The notes under the pieces were generated by a model. It saw only the letters and a list, made by a program, of their open reading frames with translations, did not search any database and was not told where the DNA came from. This document shows positions 1 through 8,976 of a stretch of 64,000 nucleotides of DNA, in pieces. A program made the position numbers and the translations under genes. Source of the stretch: Acidiphilium sp. C61 (lineage in GTDB: Bacteria; Pseudomonadota; Alphaproteobacteria; Acetobacterales; Acetobacteraceae); the NCBI RefSeq assembly GCF_902712915.1, contig NZ_CACTIA010000005.1:1116001-1180000 (forward strand). Direction: 5' to 3'. Within the stretch, counting starts at the first letter, position 1, and every line of letters begins with the position of its first letter.

Positions 1-157
1 CGCCAACGAGGCGACGGCGACAGTCGAACGGCAGATGCTGCCGATCCTGCAATCGCTGAAGCAGGCATCGGCGAATCTCGAAGACCTGTCCGATACGCTG
101 AAACGCAATCCCGCCGCCGTGCTGCGCGGCCGGGAACCTCCGAGAGGGACGCCATGA
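1..157 (+). CDS. MCE (MlaD-type) family protein, 3' end only
   Basis: The open frame runs in from the left edge and ends in TGA at 155-157, giving the last 51 residues of a protein. The tail is hydrophilic and helical, with a SANLEDLSDTLKRNPAAVLRG segment typical of the C-terminal end of MCE-domain substrate-binding proteins of Mla-type lipid ABC transporters, which sit in the inner membrane and reach into the periplasm. Its stop overlaps the ATG of the next gene by two bases, and that gene encodes the auxiliary lipoprotein that usually closes such operons. The MCE domain itself lies outside the window, so the family call rests on the tail and the neighbour. Confidence 0.72.
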   Translation, partial: ANEATATVERQMLPILQSLKQASANLEDLSDTLKRNPAAVLRGREPPRGTP

Positions 158-774
158 CCCCGATCTCCCGCCGCCTCGCTTTCGCAGCCCCGCTGGCGCT
201 TGCCGGCTGCGGCACGGTGCTGTCGGAACAACCCTACCGCCCGCGCATCGACTGGCCGCTCGCGCCGCCGCCGGATCTCCGCGCGGCATCCCGCCCTTCA
301 CGCAGTGTGGTGAAGGTGCATGGCCTCGATGCCGGCCCGGCGCTGACCGATCGCGGGCTGATCACGCTCGAAGCCAATGGCAGCATCCATCGCGGCTACT
401 ACAACCGCTGGGCCACGGCACCGGCGGATGCGGTGACCGCCGCGCTGATCGCCTGGCTGCAGGCCTCGGGCGATTTCGCCGCGGTGGTCGGGGATGGCTC
501 GTCGGTGACGGCGGATCTGACCGTGGGCGGCACGCTCGATACGCTGCTGGCAGCACCCGCACGGGGCGAGGCGCGCGCGGCGCTGACCCTTGTCGTGGCA
601 AAGCCGGTCGGCATCGGCGACAGGCCGCTGGCGCAGCGACGCTTGTCCGGCTCGGCACCGCTCGCCGGCACGACGCCGGAAGACCTGGTTGCCGCGCAGC
701 GCAACGCCCTCGCCGGCGTGCTGCGTCAGGCGGTTATCCTGGTCGCGCGGTTTCGAGCCTACAGAATGGGATGA
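154..774 (+). CDS. ABC-type transport auxiliary lipoprotein of the MCE/Mla system
   Basis: A 206-residue protein that starts with a lipoprotein signal peptide; the lipobox LAGC places the lipidated Cys at residue 19. The rest fits the ABC_trans_aux (PqiC/YmbA-like) family, periplasmic outer-membrane lipoproteins that work with MCE proteins in lipid transfer between the membranes. The length is normal for the family. The start overlaps the end of the preceding MCE gene, so the two are translationally coupled and this is the last gene of the operon. The next gene is on the opposite strand. Confidence 0.82.
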   Translation: MTPISRRLAFAAPLALAGCGTVLSEQPYRPRIDWPLAPPPDLRAASRPSRSVVKVHGLDAGPALTDRGLITLEANGSIHRGYYNRWATAPADAVTAALIAWLQASGDFAAVVGDGSSVTADLTVGGTLDTLLAAPARGEARAALTLVVAKPVGIGDRPLAQRRLSGSAPLAGTTPEDLVAAQRNALAGVLRQAVILVARFRAYRMG

Positions 775-796
775 TGCTCCCGAGCCGGTTATCCGT

Positions 797-2026
797 TCAG
801 CCCTCTTCCGGCGTGTTCGGATCGAGCGTCGCGACCACGGGCGTGGTGCGCGTCAGGATCTGGTAGGGCTGCTGCTGCTCGTTCGGAACCGGCTCACGCA
901 CCCGCTGCCGCCAGACCCCGAAGCCGACCGCGGCCAGCGCCGCGAGCGCGAGAAAGATGAACAATCCGCCCGGGCCTGTCCGTGTCATCGCAATGGCTGC
1001 GATCACCGGCCCGATCGCAGCGCCGATCGAGTAGACCAGTACAAGGCCGCCGCTTGCCCCGACACGCTGCTCGGGATCAAGAAAGTCGTTGGTATGGGCG
1101 ACGCAAAGCGGATAGAGGGTGAACACCAGCCCGCCGAACAGCAATCCCAGCGCATCCACCACTCCGGGTGGCCAGAGCGGAGCGCCGAGTATCATGCTCA
1201 CGATTCCGGCCCCGGCGAAGGTTCCGATGATGACCTTGCGGCGATCGAACCGGTCTGAGAGGCGACCTATGGGAACCTGCAGCACGACGCCCCCCATGAT
1301 CACCACGCTCATGAACAGCGCGGTCTGCGACCGGGCCATGCCGAGTCCGTGGGCGTAGATCGCGCCGAGTGCGTAGAAGCCGCCCAGCATCACCCCGGTC
1401 ATCGCCGCCCCGAAGATCCCGAGCGGCGAAATCCGGTAGAGCCGGAGGAAGGAAAGCGGCGTCGAGACGCCCAGCACGGGACCGGGAAGCCGGGTCAGCG
1501 CGATCGGGATCACGGCCAGCGACAGCAGGATCGAGGCGGCGATGAAGGGCAACGCCGGGGCGCGGTTGCCGAGGTCGAGCAGGAATTGCCCGGCCCCCTG
1601 CCCGGCATAGAGAGCAACCATGTAAAAGGCGAGAATGGCACCGCGGGTCTGCGGCGTGGCCCGTTCGTTCAGCCAGCTTTCGATGCAGATGAACACGCCG
1701 GCCAGAGATACGCCCTCGACGAAGCGCAGCACCGCCCAGAAGCTGAAATCCTGCCAGATCGTGCATGCCAGCGTGCTCGCCGAGAACAGCGAGACGAACG
1801 CGGTGAAGGCGCGGATATGACCGACCCGCTCGATGATCCGCCCCGCGCGCAGCGCGCCGAGGGTGAGCCCGGCGAAATAGGCGGTGCCGATCAGGCCGAT
1901 CAGCAACTGGCTCGTCCCGTTCGCCTCGAGCCGCAAGCTCATCAGCGTCGAGAGAAAGCCGCTGCCGGCCATCAGCATGAAGATCGAGAGCAGCAGGCTG
2001 CGGACGGAAATCAGTGAAGCAACCAT
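797..2026 (-). CDS. MFS transporter, YcaD-like
   Basis: A 409-residue membrane protein with twelve predicted hydrophobic segments. The loop between segments 2 and 3 carries the MFS signature GALRAGRIIERVGHIRAF. The sequence FVEGVSLAGVFICIESWLNE in the first half is typical of the YcaD/YfkF-like group of major facilitator permeases. The substrate cannot be read from the sequence. The gene converges on the lipoprotein gene, with a 22-base gap, and lies downstream of the aspartate kinase gene on the same strand with about 155 bases between them, so it may have its own promoter. Confidence 0.8.
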   Translation of the reverse strand: MVASLISVRSLLLSIFMLMAGSGFLSTLMSLRLEANGTSQLLIGLIGTAYFAGLTLGALRAGRIIERVGHIRAFTAFVSLFSASTLACTIWQDFSFWAVLRFVEGVSLAGVFICIESWLNERATPQTRGAILAFYMVALYAGQGAGQFLLDLGNRAPALPFIAASILLSLAVIPIALTRLPGPVLGVSTPLSFLRLYRISPLGIFGAAMTGVMLGGFYALGAIYAHGLGMARSQTALFMSVVIMGGVVLQVPIGRLSDRFDRRKVIIGTFAGAGIVSMILGAPLWPPGVVDALGLLFGGLVFTLYPLCVAHTNDFLDPEQRVGASGGLVLVYSIGAAIGPVIAAIAMTRTGPGGLFIFLALAALAAVGFGVWRQRVREPVPNEQQQPYQILTRTTPVVATLDPNTPEEG

Positions 2027-2181
2027 CAGACCTTACCTTCCTGCACCACCTTCCTGCCCCGCGACAACGCAGACACGCGACGGCAAGAGATGGTCCGTCC
2101 CGAAAGTTGAGCCATCGCCTAGGCGTGGTTCTTGGCCTGGTCAATGCCGCCGGCGTCGGTCAGTTGCACACGGATGCGCGA

Positions 2182-3648
2182 TCAGGCTGCCGCAAGTAGC
2201 TTACGGCCCTCGTCATCCTCCGCCATCCGGCATTCCACCAGCGCTGCATGCAGGGCGCGGATTGCGTCATCGAAACGGTCAGCATCGAGGATGAACTGGA
2301 TGTCGACATTGCGCATCTGATGCTGCATCGCCTTCACCCCGATTCCCGCCGCGCCGAGCGCACCGAGCGCGCGGGCAACGCAGCCCTCCTCGCTGAGATC
2401 ACTGCCGATCAGCGCAACCATGGCCAGGCGCGGCGCCGAGACCTCGGTATTCGGAAACCGCGCCTCGAGATCGGCGATCACCCGGCGCACCGTCGGCCCG
2501 CCGGCAGCGAGGTAATGGGTGATGGTATTGGCGTTGGAGGATTTGCTGACAATGCGCGCGCGGTGTTTCGTCAGCGTGTCCAGAATTGCCGCGTCATAGC
2601 CTTTCTTCCCGACCATGTCCTGCTCGAAGAACTGCAGGGCGCGGACCTCGCGAATGCCGGTAACGATCTCGATGCGCGGCGCGGCAGAGACGTAATCGGC
2701 GCAGATCAGCGTGCCCTCGTCGTGCCGGTCGAATGTATTGCGCACCCGCAGCGGGATGCCCGCCTGACGCAGGCCGCGCGCCGCCCCCGGGTGAATGGCC
2801 TCGACGCCGAGATTGGCGAGCTGGTCGGCCACGTCGTAATTGGTGCGGCCGATCTTGCGCGCCTTGCCGACGCCGACGACCTTCGGATCGGCGCTGGAGA
2901 GATGAAACTCCTTGTGGATGATCGCCTCGCGCGCGCCGGTAAGCACGGCGAGCCTGGCAAAGGTCATCTCGGTGTAGCCACGGTCGTATTTGCGGACCAT
3001 GCCGTCGCTGCATTTCGCATAGCCGGTGACAATCGGCAGGGTGGTCGCGAGGTCGATCCCGTCGAGCCCCGTGCGGATTCGCTCATCGAGATCGAAATTC
3101 CGCCCATCCTGCCAGCCGGTCAGATCGACGAAGGCCGCATTGACGCCACGGGCGCGCAGCAACAGGGCGGTATTGTGCGCGCTATGCGCCTCACCGAGCC
3201 CGGCAAGCAGCTCGCGCAAGTTGGCGAGCGGCTCGTCGAGTCGGAAATGGCCGTGGCCGCGCAGGCTGTCGAGATCATCGAGACAGGCTCGGGTCTCGCC
3301 GATCCGGGCGTTGACGAACTCATCCGCCACGGTGCGCTCGGGCGCGTTGCCGAACACCTCCTTGTTGCAGGCGCGCATCGCGGCGGCGACCGTATCGAGC
3401 GCGTCGTGCCAGTCACCCTTCTCGCCATCGGCGGCGAAGCTCGCATAAAGCCCGGGCGGTTTCGCGGCGTCGGTCTTCTTCTTCGGCTCCAGCAGCAGGT
3501 CGGTGATCCCGCCATAAGCCGACACCACGAAGATCCGCCGGTAGAGATCGCGGCCGGCGCGGCCGGCGATCAGCACGTTGTCAGCGACCGCATCCCTCGC
3601 CGCGATCGACGTACCGCCGATCTTCTCGACACTCGGGGCCACGCTCAT
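2182..3648 (-). CDS. ask_ect: Aspartate kinase of the ectoine cluster (Ask_Ect)
   Basis: A 488-residue aspartokinase. It phosphorylates L-aspartate, the first step towards aspartate-semialdehyde, the precursor of ectoine. The N-terminal EKIGGTS is the family variant of the KFGGTS nucleotide-binding motif, and the last 160 residues hold two ACT-like regulatory domains. Sequence and length match the specialised Ask_Ect branch rather than the housekeeping LysC type. Its ATG overlaps the ectD stop by four bases, so it is the last gene of ectABCD-ask. A dedicated kinase is thought to relieve feedback control of the precursor supply; that role is inferred here from family and position. Confidence 0.9.
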   Translation of the reverse strand: MSVAPSVEKIGGTSIAARDAVADNVLIAGRAGRDLYRRIFVVSAYGGITDLLLEPKKKTDAAKPPGLYASFAADGEKGDWHDALDTVAAAMRACNKEVFGNAPERTVADEFVNARIGETRACLDDLDSLRGHGHFRLDEPLANLRELLAGLGEAHSAHNTALLLRARGVNAAFVDLTGWQDGRNFDLDERIRTGLDGIDLATTLPIVTGYAKCSDGMVRKYDRGYTEMTFARLAVLTGAREAIIHKEFHLSSADPKVVGVGKARKIGRTNYDVADQLANLGVEAIHPGAARGLRQAGIPLRVRNTFDRHDEGTLICADYVSAAPRIEIVTGIREVRALQFFEQDMVGKKGYDAAILDTLTKHRARIVSKSSNANTITHYLAAGGPTVRRVIADLEARFPNTEVSAPRLAMVALIGSDLSEEGCVARALGALGAAGIGVKAMQHQMRNVDIQFILDADRFDDAIRALHAALVECRMAEDDEGRKLLAAA

Positions 3649-4565
3649 GCCGCGCGCTCGCGCCGCACCAGCGGGCCCTTCACGATGTCCACGGTCCTGA
3701 AATCGCGACCGGCGATGAATTCCGGCCGCCGTGATTTCGGGCCGAATGGCTCGACCAGGCTGTTCGCCTTCGCGTTGAACACAAAGAACGCGTTCGACCG
3801 CGGGAAGGGCGTAATGTTGCCGTTCGAACCGTGCATCGTGTTGCAGTCGAACAGGACCACGGTACCGGCCTTGCCGGTCGGCGCGACGATGCCATGATCG
3901 CTGGCGAGGGCCGTCAGCATCTCGCGGTCAGGCACGCCGTATTCCTGCTTCTTCAGCGAGGAGCGGTAATGGTTCTCCGGTGTCTCGCCGACGCAGGTGA
4001 GATATTTGCGGTGCGAGCCGGGAATGACCATCAGCGGGCCGTTATTCGCGGTGTTCTCGGCCAGCAGGATCGACATCGACAGAGCCCGCATCCGCGGCAT
4101 GCCATCCTCGACATGCCAGGTCTCGAAATCCGAGTGCCAGTAGAACTCCTTGCCCTCGAAGCCCGGCTTGTAGTTGAGCCGCGACTGGTGGATGTAGACA
4201 TCGTCATCCAGCAGGAAACGCGCCACGCCGGCAATTCGCGAATCCGCCGCGAGCCGGCCGAGCAGTTCATTCTGCGCGTGGATCGCGAAGATCGAGCGCA
4301 CCTCGTCGCTGCCGCGCTCGGTTATGATGGTCTCACGGTCGAGCCCGGCTGGATCGGCGAGCAGGTCCATTGACTCGGATTGCAGCAACGCGATCTCGGC
4401 GGCATCCAACACGTTCTCCAGCACGAGATAACCGTTGGTGTCGTAGAACCGTGTCTGCTCGTCGCTCAACGGCGCGCCGGGCGCCCACCGCCCATGCACC
4501 ACCGGATCATGGCGCGGCAGCAGCGACGGGGTGGGTTCGCGGCGCGAGGGATAGAGATCGTCCAT
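3645..4565 (-). CDS. ectD: Ectoine hydroxylase
   Basis: A 306-residue Fe(II)/2-oxoglutarate-dependent dioxygenase that converts ectoine to 5-hydroxyectoine. The family signature FYWHSDFETWHVEDGMP is intact and gives iron ligands H144 and D146; the third ligand is H245 in the CNTMHGSNGN segment. The frame is open back to 4655, inside ectC, but the ATG at 4565 has a GGGAG ribosome-binding site six bases upstream and gives the usual length of about 300 residues, so I chose it. It lies 40 bases after ectC and overlaps the kinase gene by four bases. Confidence 0.95.
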   Translation of the reverse strand: MDDLYPSRREPTPSLLPRHDPVVHGRWAPGAPLSDEQTRFYDTNGYLVLENVLDAAEIALLQSESMDLLADPAGLDRETIITERGSDEVRSIFAIHAQNELLGRLAADSRIAGVARFLLDDDVYIHQSRLNYKPGFEGKEFYWHSDFETWHVEDGMPRMRALSMSILLAENTANNGPLMVIPGSHRKYLTCVGETPENHYRSSLKKQEYGVPDREMLTALASDHGIVAPTGKAGTVVLFDCNTMHGSNGNITPFPRSNAFFVFNAKANSLVEPFGPKSRRPEFIAGRDFRTVDIVKGPLVRRERAA

Positions 4566-4605
4566 TGTCAGTTCTCCCACGTTTCGTTCGTTGCGGACCA
4601 CGATC

Positions 4606-5004
4606 TCAGGCTGCCTCGCCCACCGGGGCGGGCGGATAGGCGCCGGACGCGTCATGAACTTCCTGCCCGGTGACCGGCGGGTTGAAGACGCAGGCGGTCA
4701 CGATGTCGGTCTTCGGGCGAACCACGTGGCGGTCATGCTTGTTGAGCAGATAGAGTACGCCCGGCTTCAGCTCGTGGGTCGCGCCGGCGTCGAGATCCTC
4801 GATCGTGCCCTCGCCGCTCAGCACGAAGACGGCCTCGAAATGATGCTTGTAGTGCATCTGCAGTTCCTTGCCCGCGTACATCGTGGTGATGTGGAACGAG
4901 AAGCCCATGCCGTCGTCGCGCAGCAGCATGCGCACGCTGTCCCAGCCATCGGTGACGACCTTTCGCCCGGAGGCCTGCGCCTCCTTCAGAGTCCGGATGA
5001 TCAT
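4606..5004 (-). CDS. ectC: L-ectoine synthase
   Basis: A 132-residue cupin protein that cyclises N-gamma-acetyl-L-2,4-diaminobutyrate to ectoine. The sequence from [16 protein letters not shown] through the [20 protein letters not shown] cupin strand to the C-terminal [16 protein letters not shown] is canonical for EctC. The length is normal. It lies between ectB and ectD on the same strand with short gaps, so it belongs to the ect operon. Cytoplasmic. Confidence 0.96.
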   Translation of the reverse strand: MIIRTLKEAQASGRKVVTDGWDSVRMLLRDDGMGFSFHITTMYAGKELQMHYKHHFEAVFVLSGEGTIEDLDAGATHELKPGVLYLLNKHDRHVVRPKTDIVTACVFNPPVTGQEVHDASGAYPPAPVGEAA

Positions 5005-5036
5005 GTTTCTGCTCCTTGATCGGGTATCGCTGCGCG

Positions 5037-6341
5037 TTATTCGGCGGCGATGCTGTAGGTGGGCGCCGCGGCCTCGTTCACGGCGCGTTCGAGAATGTCG
5101 AGCCCGGCCGCCAGCAGATCGTCATCGATGGTGAGCGGCGCCAGCACCTTGACGATCTCACCGTCGGCACCGCTGGTCTCGATCACCAGCCCCTCGCGGA
5201 AGGCGATGCCGGTGATGCGGTCGGCCATCTCGCCGGTGCCGACATCGATGCCGCGCATCATGCCGCGCCCGCGCGTGCTCATGCCATGCCGCGCCGCGAT
5301 CGCCCCGAGCCGGCGGCCGAGCAGGTCGCCGCGCCTTGTGATGTCGGCAGCGAAGGCGCCATCGCTCCAGAAGTGGCGGATCGCCGCAGCCGCGGTGACG
5401 AAGGCGTGGTTGTTGCCGCGGAACGTGCCATTGTGCTCGCCTGGCTTCCACTGGTCGAGTTCCGGGCGGAACAGGGTCAGTGCGAAGGGCGCGCCAATGC
5501 CGGAGAGCGATTTCGCGAGGGTGATGATGTCCGGGCGGATGCCCATCTCCTCGAAGCTGAAGAAGCGGCCGGTGCGGCCGCAACCGGCCTGGATGTCATC
5601 CACGATCAGCAGCGCGCCGTGGCGCTTCGCGAGGGTCGCGATCTTGCGCAACCATCCGGCGGAGGCGGCGTTCAGCCCCCCCTCGCCCTGCACCGTCTCG
5701 ACCAGGAACGCCGCCGGCGCATCGAGGCCGGACGAGCCGTCGGCGAGGCGCTGCTCGAGCAGATCGGCGGTATCGATCCCCGGTCCATAATACCCGTCAT
5801 AAGGTTCGTGGCTGACATGGGCGAGCGGCACGCCGGCACCGCCGCGCTTGCCCTCGTTGCCGGTGCAGGCGAGCGCACCGAGCGTCATGCCGTGGAAACC
5901 ATTGGTGAAGGCGATCACGGTCTGCCGGCCAGTCACCTTGCGGGCGAGCTTGAGCGCGGCCTCGACCGCGTTGGTCCCGGTCGGGCCGACGAACATGGCG
6001 CGATAGTCCATGTCGCGCGGCTTCAGGATCACGGTTTCCAGCGCGTCGAGGAAATCGGCCTTCGCGTCGGTGTGGAAATCCAGCCCGTGGGCAATGCCGT
6101 CGCGGGCGATGTAGTCGATCAGCGCCTGTTTCAGCACCGGATGGTTGTGGCCGTAATTCAGCGACGAGCAGCCGGCGAGGAAATCGAGATATTTTCCGCC
6201 CTGGCTGTCATGCATCCAGGCACCTTCGGCCCACGTGAACTGGCGCGGAATCGCGGTGCAATAGCTACGAACCCTGGATTCCATGCGCTCGTAGATGGCG
6301 GTATCCGGCTTGCGCCGGGACGGGCGCGGCAGATCGGTCAT
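5037..6341 (-). CDS. ectB: Diaminobutyrate--2-oxoglutarate transaminase
   Basis: A class III aminotransferase of 434 residues that makes L-2,4-diaminobutyrate from aspartate-semialdehyde using glutamate. Visible features are the [16 protein letters not shown] segment for PLP phosphate binding, the [19 protein letters not shown] segment with the PLP-contacting Asp, and ITLAKSLSG with the Schiff-base lysine. The frame is open to an ATG at 6356 that overlaps the ectA stop by four bases. The ATG at 6341 has an AAAGGA site six bases upstream and gives the usual MTDLPRP-type start, so I prefer it. Second gene of the ect operon. Confidence 0.95.
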   Translation of the reverse strand: MTDLPRPSRRKPDTAIYERMESRVRSYCTAIPRQFTWAEGAWMHDSQGGKYLDFLAGCSSLNYGHNHPVLKQALIDYIARDGIAHGLDFHTDAKADFLDALETVILKPRDMDYRAMFVGPTGTNAVEAALKLARKVTGRQTVIAFTNGFHGMTLGALACTGNEGKRGGAGVPLAHVSHEPYDGYYGPGIDTADLLEQRLADGSSGLDAPAAFLVETVQGEGGLNAASAGWLRKIATLAKRHGALLIVDDIQAGCGRTGRFFSFEEMGIRPDIITLAKSLSGIGAPFALTLFRPELDQWKPGEHNGTFRGNNHAFVTAAAAIRHFWSDGAFAADITRRGDLLGRRLGAIAARHGMSTRGRGMMRGIDVGTGEMADRITGIAFREGLVIETSGADGEIVKVLAPLTIDDDLLAAGLDILERAVNEAAAPTYSIAAE

Positions 6342-6352
6342 GTCATGTCCTT

Positions 6353-6889
6353 TCATGCTTGGTCGGTGACAGGTCGGGGCAAGCCGATCGTCACGGCAAA
6401 CTCGGTGTCGTGGCGGCCGGCGAAATGGGTGGCGCGGTCGAACCGCACCGCGCGGACGAAGGAAGCGCCGCGCCGACGCGCGAGGCTTTCAAACAGCCGC
6501 CACGAGGCTGTGTTGGCTTCGGTAATGGTTGTCGTCAGGGCGCGGGCGCCCGCCACAGCTTGGCGGTCGAGCAGCGCATCGAGCATCTGGCCGCCGAGGC
6601 CGATGCCGCGCGCAGCGGCCGACACCGCAACCTGCCAGACAAAGATGCGCGACGGGTTGGATGGCGGCAGATATCCCGAGATCCACCCTACCACCTCACC
6701 CTCACGTTCCGCGATCACGCAGGTTTCGGCGAAATCCGTGCATTGCAGAAGGTTGCAATACGCCGAGTTCGTATCGAGCGGCGGGCACTCCGCGATCAAC
6801 GCAGTCACCGCCGGGCCATCGGCAGCTATTGGCCGACGCAACGACACCGCGCTGCCGCACGGTGCCGCAAGATGATCGAGTTGACCCAA
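6353..6889 (-). CDS. ectA: L-2,4-diaminobutyric acid acetyltransferase
   Basis: A GNAT acetyltransferase that makes N-gamma-acetyldiaminobutyrate, the substrate of EctC. The conserved core LRRPIAADGPAVTALIAECP and PPLDTNSAYCNLLQCTDFAE are clear, and ARGIGLGGQMLDALL is the acetyl-CoA loop. The start is uncertain: the frame is open to a GTG at 6970, but family members begin shortly before LRRP. The TTG at 6889, with a GGAG twelve bases upstream, gives 178 residues and is my choice. It is the promoter-proximal gene of the ect operon and is divergent from ectR. Confidence 0.9.
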   Translation of the reverse strand: MGQLDHLAAPCGSAVSLRRPIAADGPAVTALIAECPPLDTNSAYCNLLQCTDFAETCVIAEREGEVVGWISGYLPPSNPSRIFVWQVAVSAAARGIGLGGQMLDALLDRQAVAGARALTTTITEANTASWRLFESLARRRGASFVRAVRFDRATHFAGRHDTEFAVTIGLPRPVTDQA

Positions 6890-6951
6890 AATTATTTTAA
6901 ACTCCGAAGCAGTATTATGTCGTATGATGCCGCACTCGGCGACCTCGTATC

Positions 6952-6964
6952 TTACAATTTGTGA
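6952..6964. promoter_or_regulatory. Imperfect palindrome in the ectA-ectR divergent region
   Basis: TTACAA-T-TTGTGA is an inverted repeat (5 of 6 arm positions match) in an AT-rich stretch between the ectA start and ectR. EctR-type MarR regulators are known to bind inverted repeats in ect promoters. Position fits such an operator, but the match is short and I have no consensus for this organism. Confidence 0.3.
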
Positions 6965-7094
6965 AATCACGCTCGTTTTTCAAGTTTTTTATCGAGGCAT
7001 TCAACCGCGGACCGTCGCCGCTTCAGAAAATTTCTTCGTTTATCGAAATACCATGTGGTTGCAAACGCCCGGATTCTCAGGCTCCATCACCCGC

Positions 7095-7592
7095 ATGGAC
7101 GATGTTCTCACCAGCGCGACCTTGCGCGCGATCCGCCGCATCCTGCGGGCCACCGATCAGGGCAGCCATCGCCTTTACGCGGCGACGGGGCTGACCACGT
7201 CCCAGTTTCTCGTGTTGCAGGAAATCGACCGCCGGGGGGATGCCACGCCGGGCGCCATCGCCACGGCGCTGCAATTCGGCCAGGCGACCATTACCAATAT
7301 CGCCGACCGGCTCGTCGGCGCCGGGCTGATCACCCGACGGCGCGGCGAGCGGGACAAGCGCCAGATGATCATGGCCGCGACCGATGCCGGCCGTGCCGCC
7401 CTCGGCAGGGCGCCAGACCTTCTACAGGAGCGCTTCCGCGACAGGTTCGAGACCCTGCCGCTCTGGGAACAGGCAATGATCCTCGCCGCGCTCGAACGCG
7501 TCGGAACGTTGCTCGACGCGGCGGAGATCGACGCCGCACCGCTGATCGCCGCGGGCGCCATCGACCGCCCCGCCGGCCCGTCGCAAGGCTGA
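7095..7592 (+). CDS. ectR: MarR-family regulator of ectoine genes (EctR)
   Basis: A MarR winged-helix regulator of about 165 residues; the DNA-binding region is LTTSQFLVLQEIDRRG through RLVGAGLITRRRGERDKRQM, which includes the wing. It lies divergently from ectA, the position held by EctR repressors in methylotrophs and other ectoine producers, where they repress ect transcription. The frame is open upstream to 6924. ATGs at 7053 and 7095 both lack a good ribosome-binding site; 7095 gives the normal MarR length. Regulation of the ect operon is inferred from family and position. Confidence 0.85.
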   Translation: MDDVLTSATLRAIRRILRATDQGSHRLYAATGLTTSQFLVLQEIDRRGDATPGAIATALQFGQATITNIADRLVGAGLITRRRGERDKRQMIMAATDAGRAALGRAPDLLQERFRDRFETLPLWEQAMILAALERVGTLLDAAEIDAAPLIAAGAIDRPAGPSQG

Positions 7593-7618
7593 TTCCCCGC
7601 CCGGCGGGCGCAAGAGTG

Positions 7619-8788
7619 CTACCCTGCCTCTTCCTCGCGGAAGATTGCCTTTGCCATGCGGAAGCCGGCATTCGCCGCCGGCACCCCGGCATATATCGCA
7701 ACCTGCATCAGCGCCTCGGCGATTTCCTCGCGCGTCGCACCGGTGTTGCGGGTCGCGCGCAGATGCAGCTTGAACTCTTCCTCGCGCCCGAGTGACGCGG
7801 TGATCGCCAGCACCAGCAGCGAGCGCATCGCCCGCGGCAGGCCAGGCCGGGTCCAGACCTTGCCCCAGGCGGTTTCGGTGATGAAGTGCTGGAAGTCGCG
7901 GTCGAACTCCGTCGCCCCTTCCAGCGCGCGGGCGACATAGGCAGGGCCGAGCACGGCCCGGCGCATGTCGAGCCCGGCTTCGAACGCATCGCCCCCATTG
8001 CGGGCGGCGAGGAAGTCCAGCATCGCGCGGGTGACCTCGTCGGGCTTCTCGACGGTGGGGATATGCGCGGCATTCTCGATGACCACGAAGCGCACATCCG
8101 GCGCGCCGCCCTCGGCCAGCGCAGTCATCAGCGCCTGCGCGCTGGCCACCGGCGTCGAGACATCGCCATCGCCGACCAGCACCAGAGCCGGCATCTTGAG
8201 CCGGCGCGTCGTCGGCGCGAGATCGGCCATCGCGATCGCCATGGCGCAGCCGGCATAGCCATCGACGCTGGTGCCGCGCAGCATCGCGCGCAGGCCGCGC
8301 GCCGGCGGCGCGTCGATGAAGCCGGGCGTCACCCAGCGCGCCAGCACGCCGTCCTCGATCGAGCCGATCCCGTGCGCGCGCAGGTTCGTCACCCGCTCGC
8401 GCCAGGATTCGAACGAGGGGATCGCCATCGCGGTGTCGCAGAGCATCAGCGCCTCGGTGCGCCCGGGATGCCGCGCCGCGAATTCCTGGGCGATCATCCC
8501 GCCGATCGAGATTCCGCCGATCTCCGCAGCCCCGACGCCGAGCACATCGAGCACCGCGGCGACATCACCGGCCAGTTGCGCCATCGTGTAGTCGCCCGGT
8601 GTCGCCTCGGTCAGGCCGTGGCCGCGCATGTCCGGGCGGATGACGCGGAAGTTCCGCGCAAGTGCCGCGGCCTGGTCATCCCAGACCCGGTGGTCGGTCC
8701 CGAGCGAATGGAGCAGCACCAGCGGCGGCGATCCGTCCCGCCCGTCGATCCTGACGTGAACATTTATGTCACCCGCCGTCACGAACAT
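7619..8788 (-). CDS. pcaDC: 3-oxoadipate enol-lactonase / 4-carboxymuconolactone decarboxylase fusion (PcaD-PcaC)
   Basis: A 389-residue two-domain enzyme of the protocatechuate branch of the beta-ketoadipate pathway. Residues 1-255 form an alpha/beta hydrolase with the nucleophile elbow GGISIGG and a C-terminal NAAHIPTVEKP catalytic His region, as in PcaD. Residues 265-385 form a carboxymuconolactone decarboxylase domain (ALEGATEFDRDFQHFITETAWG and LHLRATRNTGATREEI), as in PcaC. The two together convert 4-carboxymuconolactone to 3-oxoadipate. The frame opens at 8899, but the ATG at 8788 has a GAGGAG site and fits the family. The genes for the next steps, pcaIJF, lie at 24-26.5 kb. Confidence 0.92.
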   Translation of the reverse strand: MFVTAGDINVHVRIDGRDGSPPLVLLHSLGTDHRVWDDQAAALARNFRVIRPDMRGHGLTEATPGDYTMAQLAGDVAAVLDVLGVGAAEIGGISIGGMIAQEFAARHPGRTEALMLCDTAMAIPSFESWRERVTNLRAHGIGSIEDGVLARWVTPGFIDAPPARGLRAMLRGTSVDGYAGCAMAIAMADLAPTTRRLKMPALVLVGDGDVSTPVASAQALMTALAEGGAPDVRFVVIENAAHIPTVEKPDEVTRAMLDFLAARNGGDAFEAGLDMRRAVLGPAYVARALEGATEFDRDFQHFITETAWGKVWTRPGLPRAMRSLLVLAITASLGREEEFKLHLRATRNTGATREEIAEALMQVAIYAGVPAANAGFRMAKAIFREEEAG

Positions 8789-8889
8789 CGCCCGCTCCTC
8801 TTCTCGCGCCGTTGCGCGGCGGACCATAAGGCCGACGCGTTGCATCCGGCAACCATCAGCCCCCTTGATCGCCGCTCCGCCGCATGATC

Positions 8890-8918
8890 TTGTCATCAAT
8901 GTGTGACGATACTGTCAT
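8890..8918 (+). promoter_or_regulatory. Tandem Pho-box-like repeats upstream of ugpB
   Basis: Three seven-base units spaced by four bases: TTGTCAT (8890-8896), GTGTGAC (8901-8907) and CTGTCAT (8912-8918). The 7+4 layout with an 11-base period and the CTGTCAT core match the known PhoB Pho box. They lie about 60-90 bases before the ugpB start. The ugp operon of enteric bacteria is PhoB-controlled, so induction by phosphate starvation is a reasonable inference. Confidence 0.62.
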
Positions 8919-8976
8919 CGCCACGCCATGCAGTCGCGTTAACTGGCTACGCCAACTCCAGTCAAAGGGACTTCTC

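Noticed and set aside
2248..3897. 549-residue plus-strand open frame opposite ask and ectD
   Set aside because: High-GC antisense shadow of two clear genes; no domain recognised and no ribosome-binding site.
3645..4655. Start of ectD at 4655 inside ectC
   Set aside because: The first 30 residues overlap ectC and are absent from EctD proteins; ATG 4565 has a good ribosome-binding site.
5016..6875. 619-residue plus-strand open frame opposite ectB and ectA
   Set aside because: Antisense shadow; the minus strand has canonical EctB and EctA sequences.
6353..6970. GTG 6970 as the ectA start
   Set aside because: It adds 27 residues without family similarity and covers the AT-rich promoter region; 6889 fits EctA lengths better.
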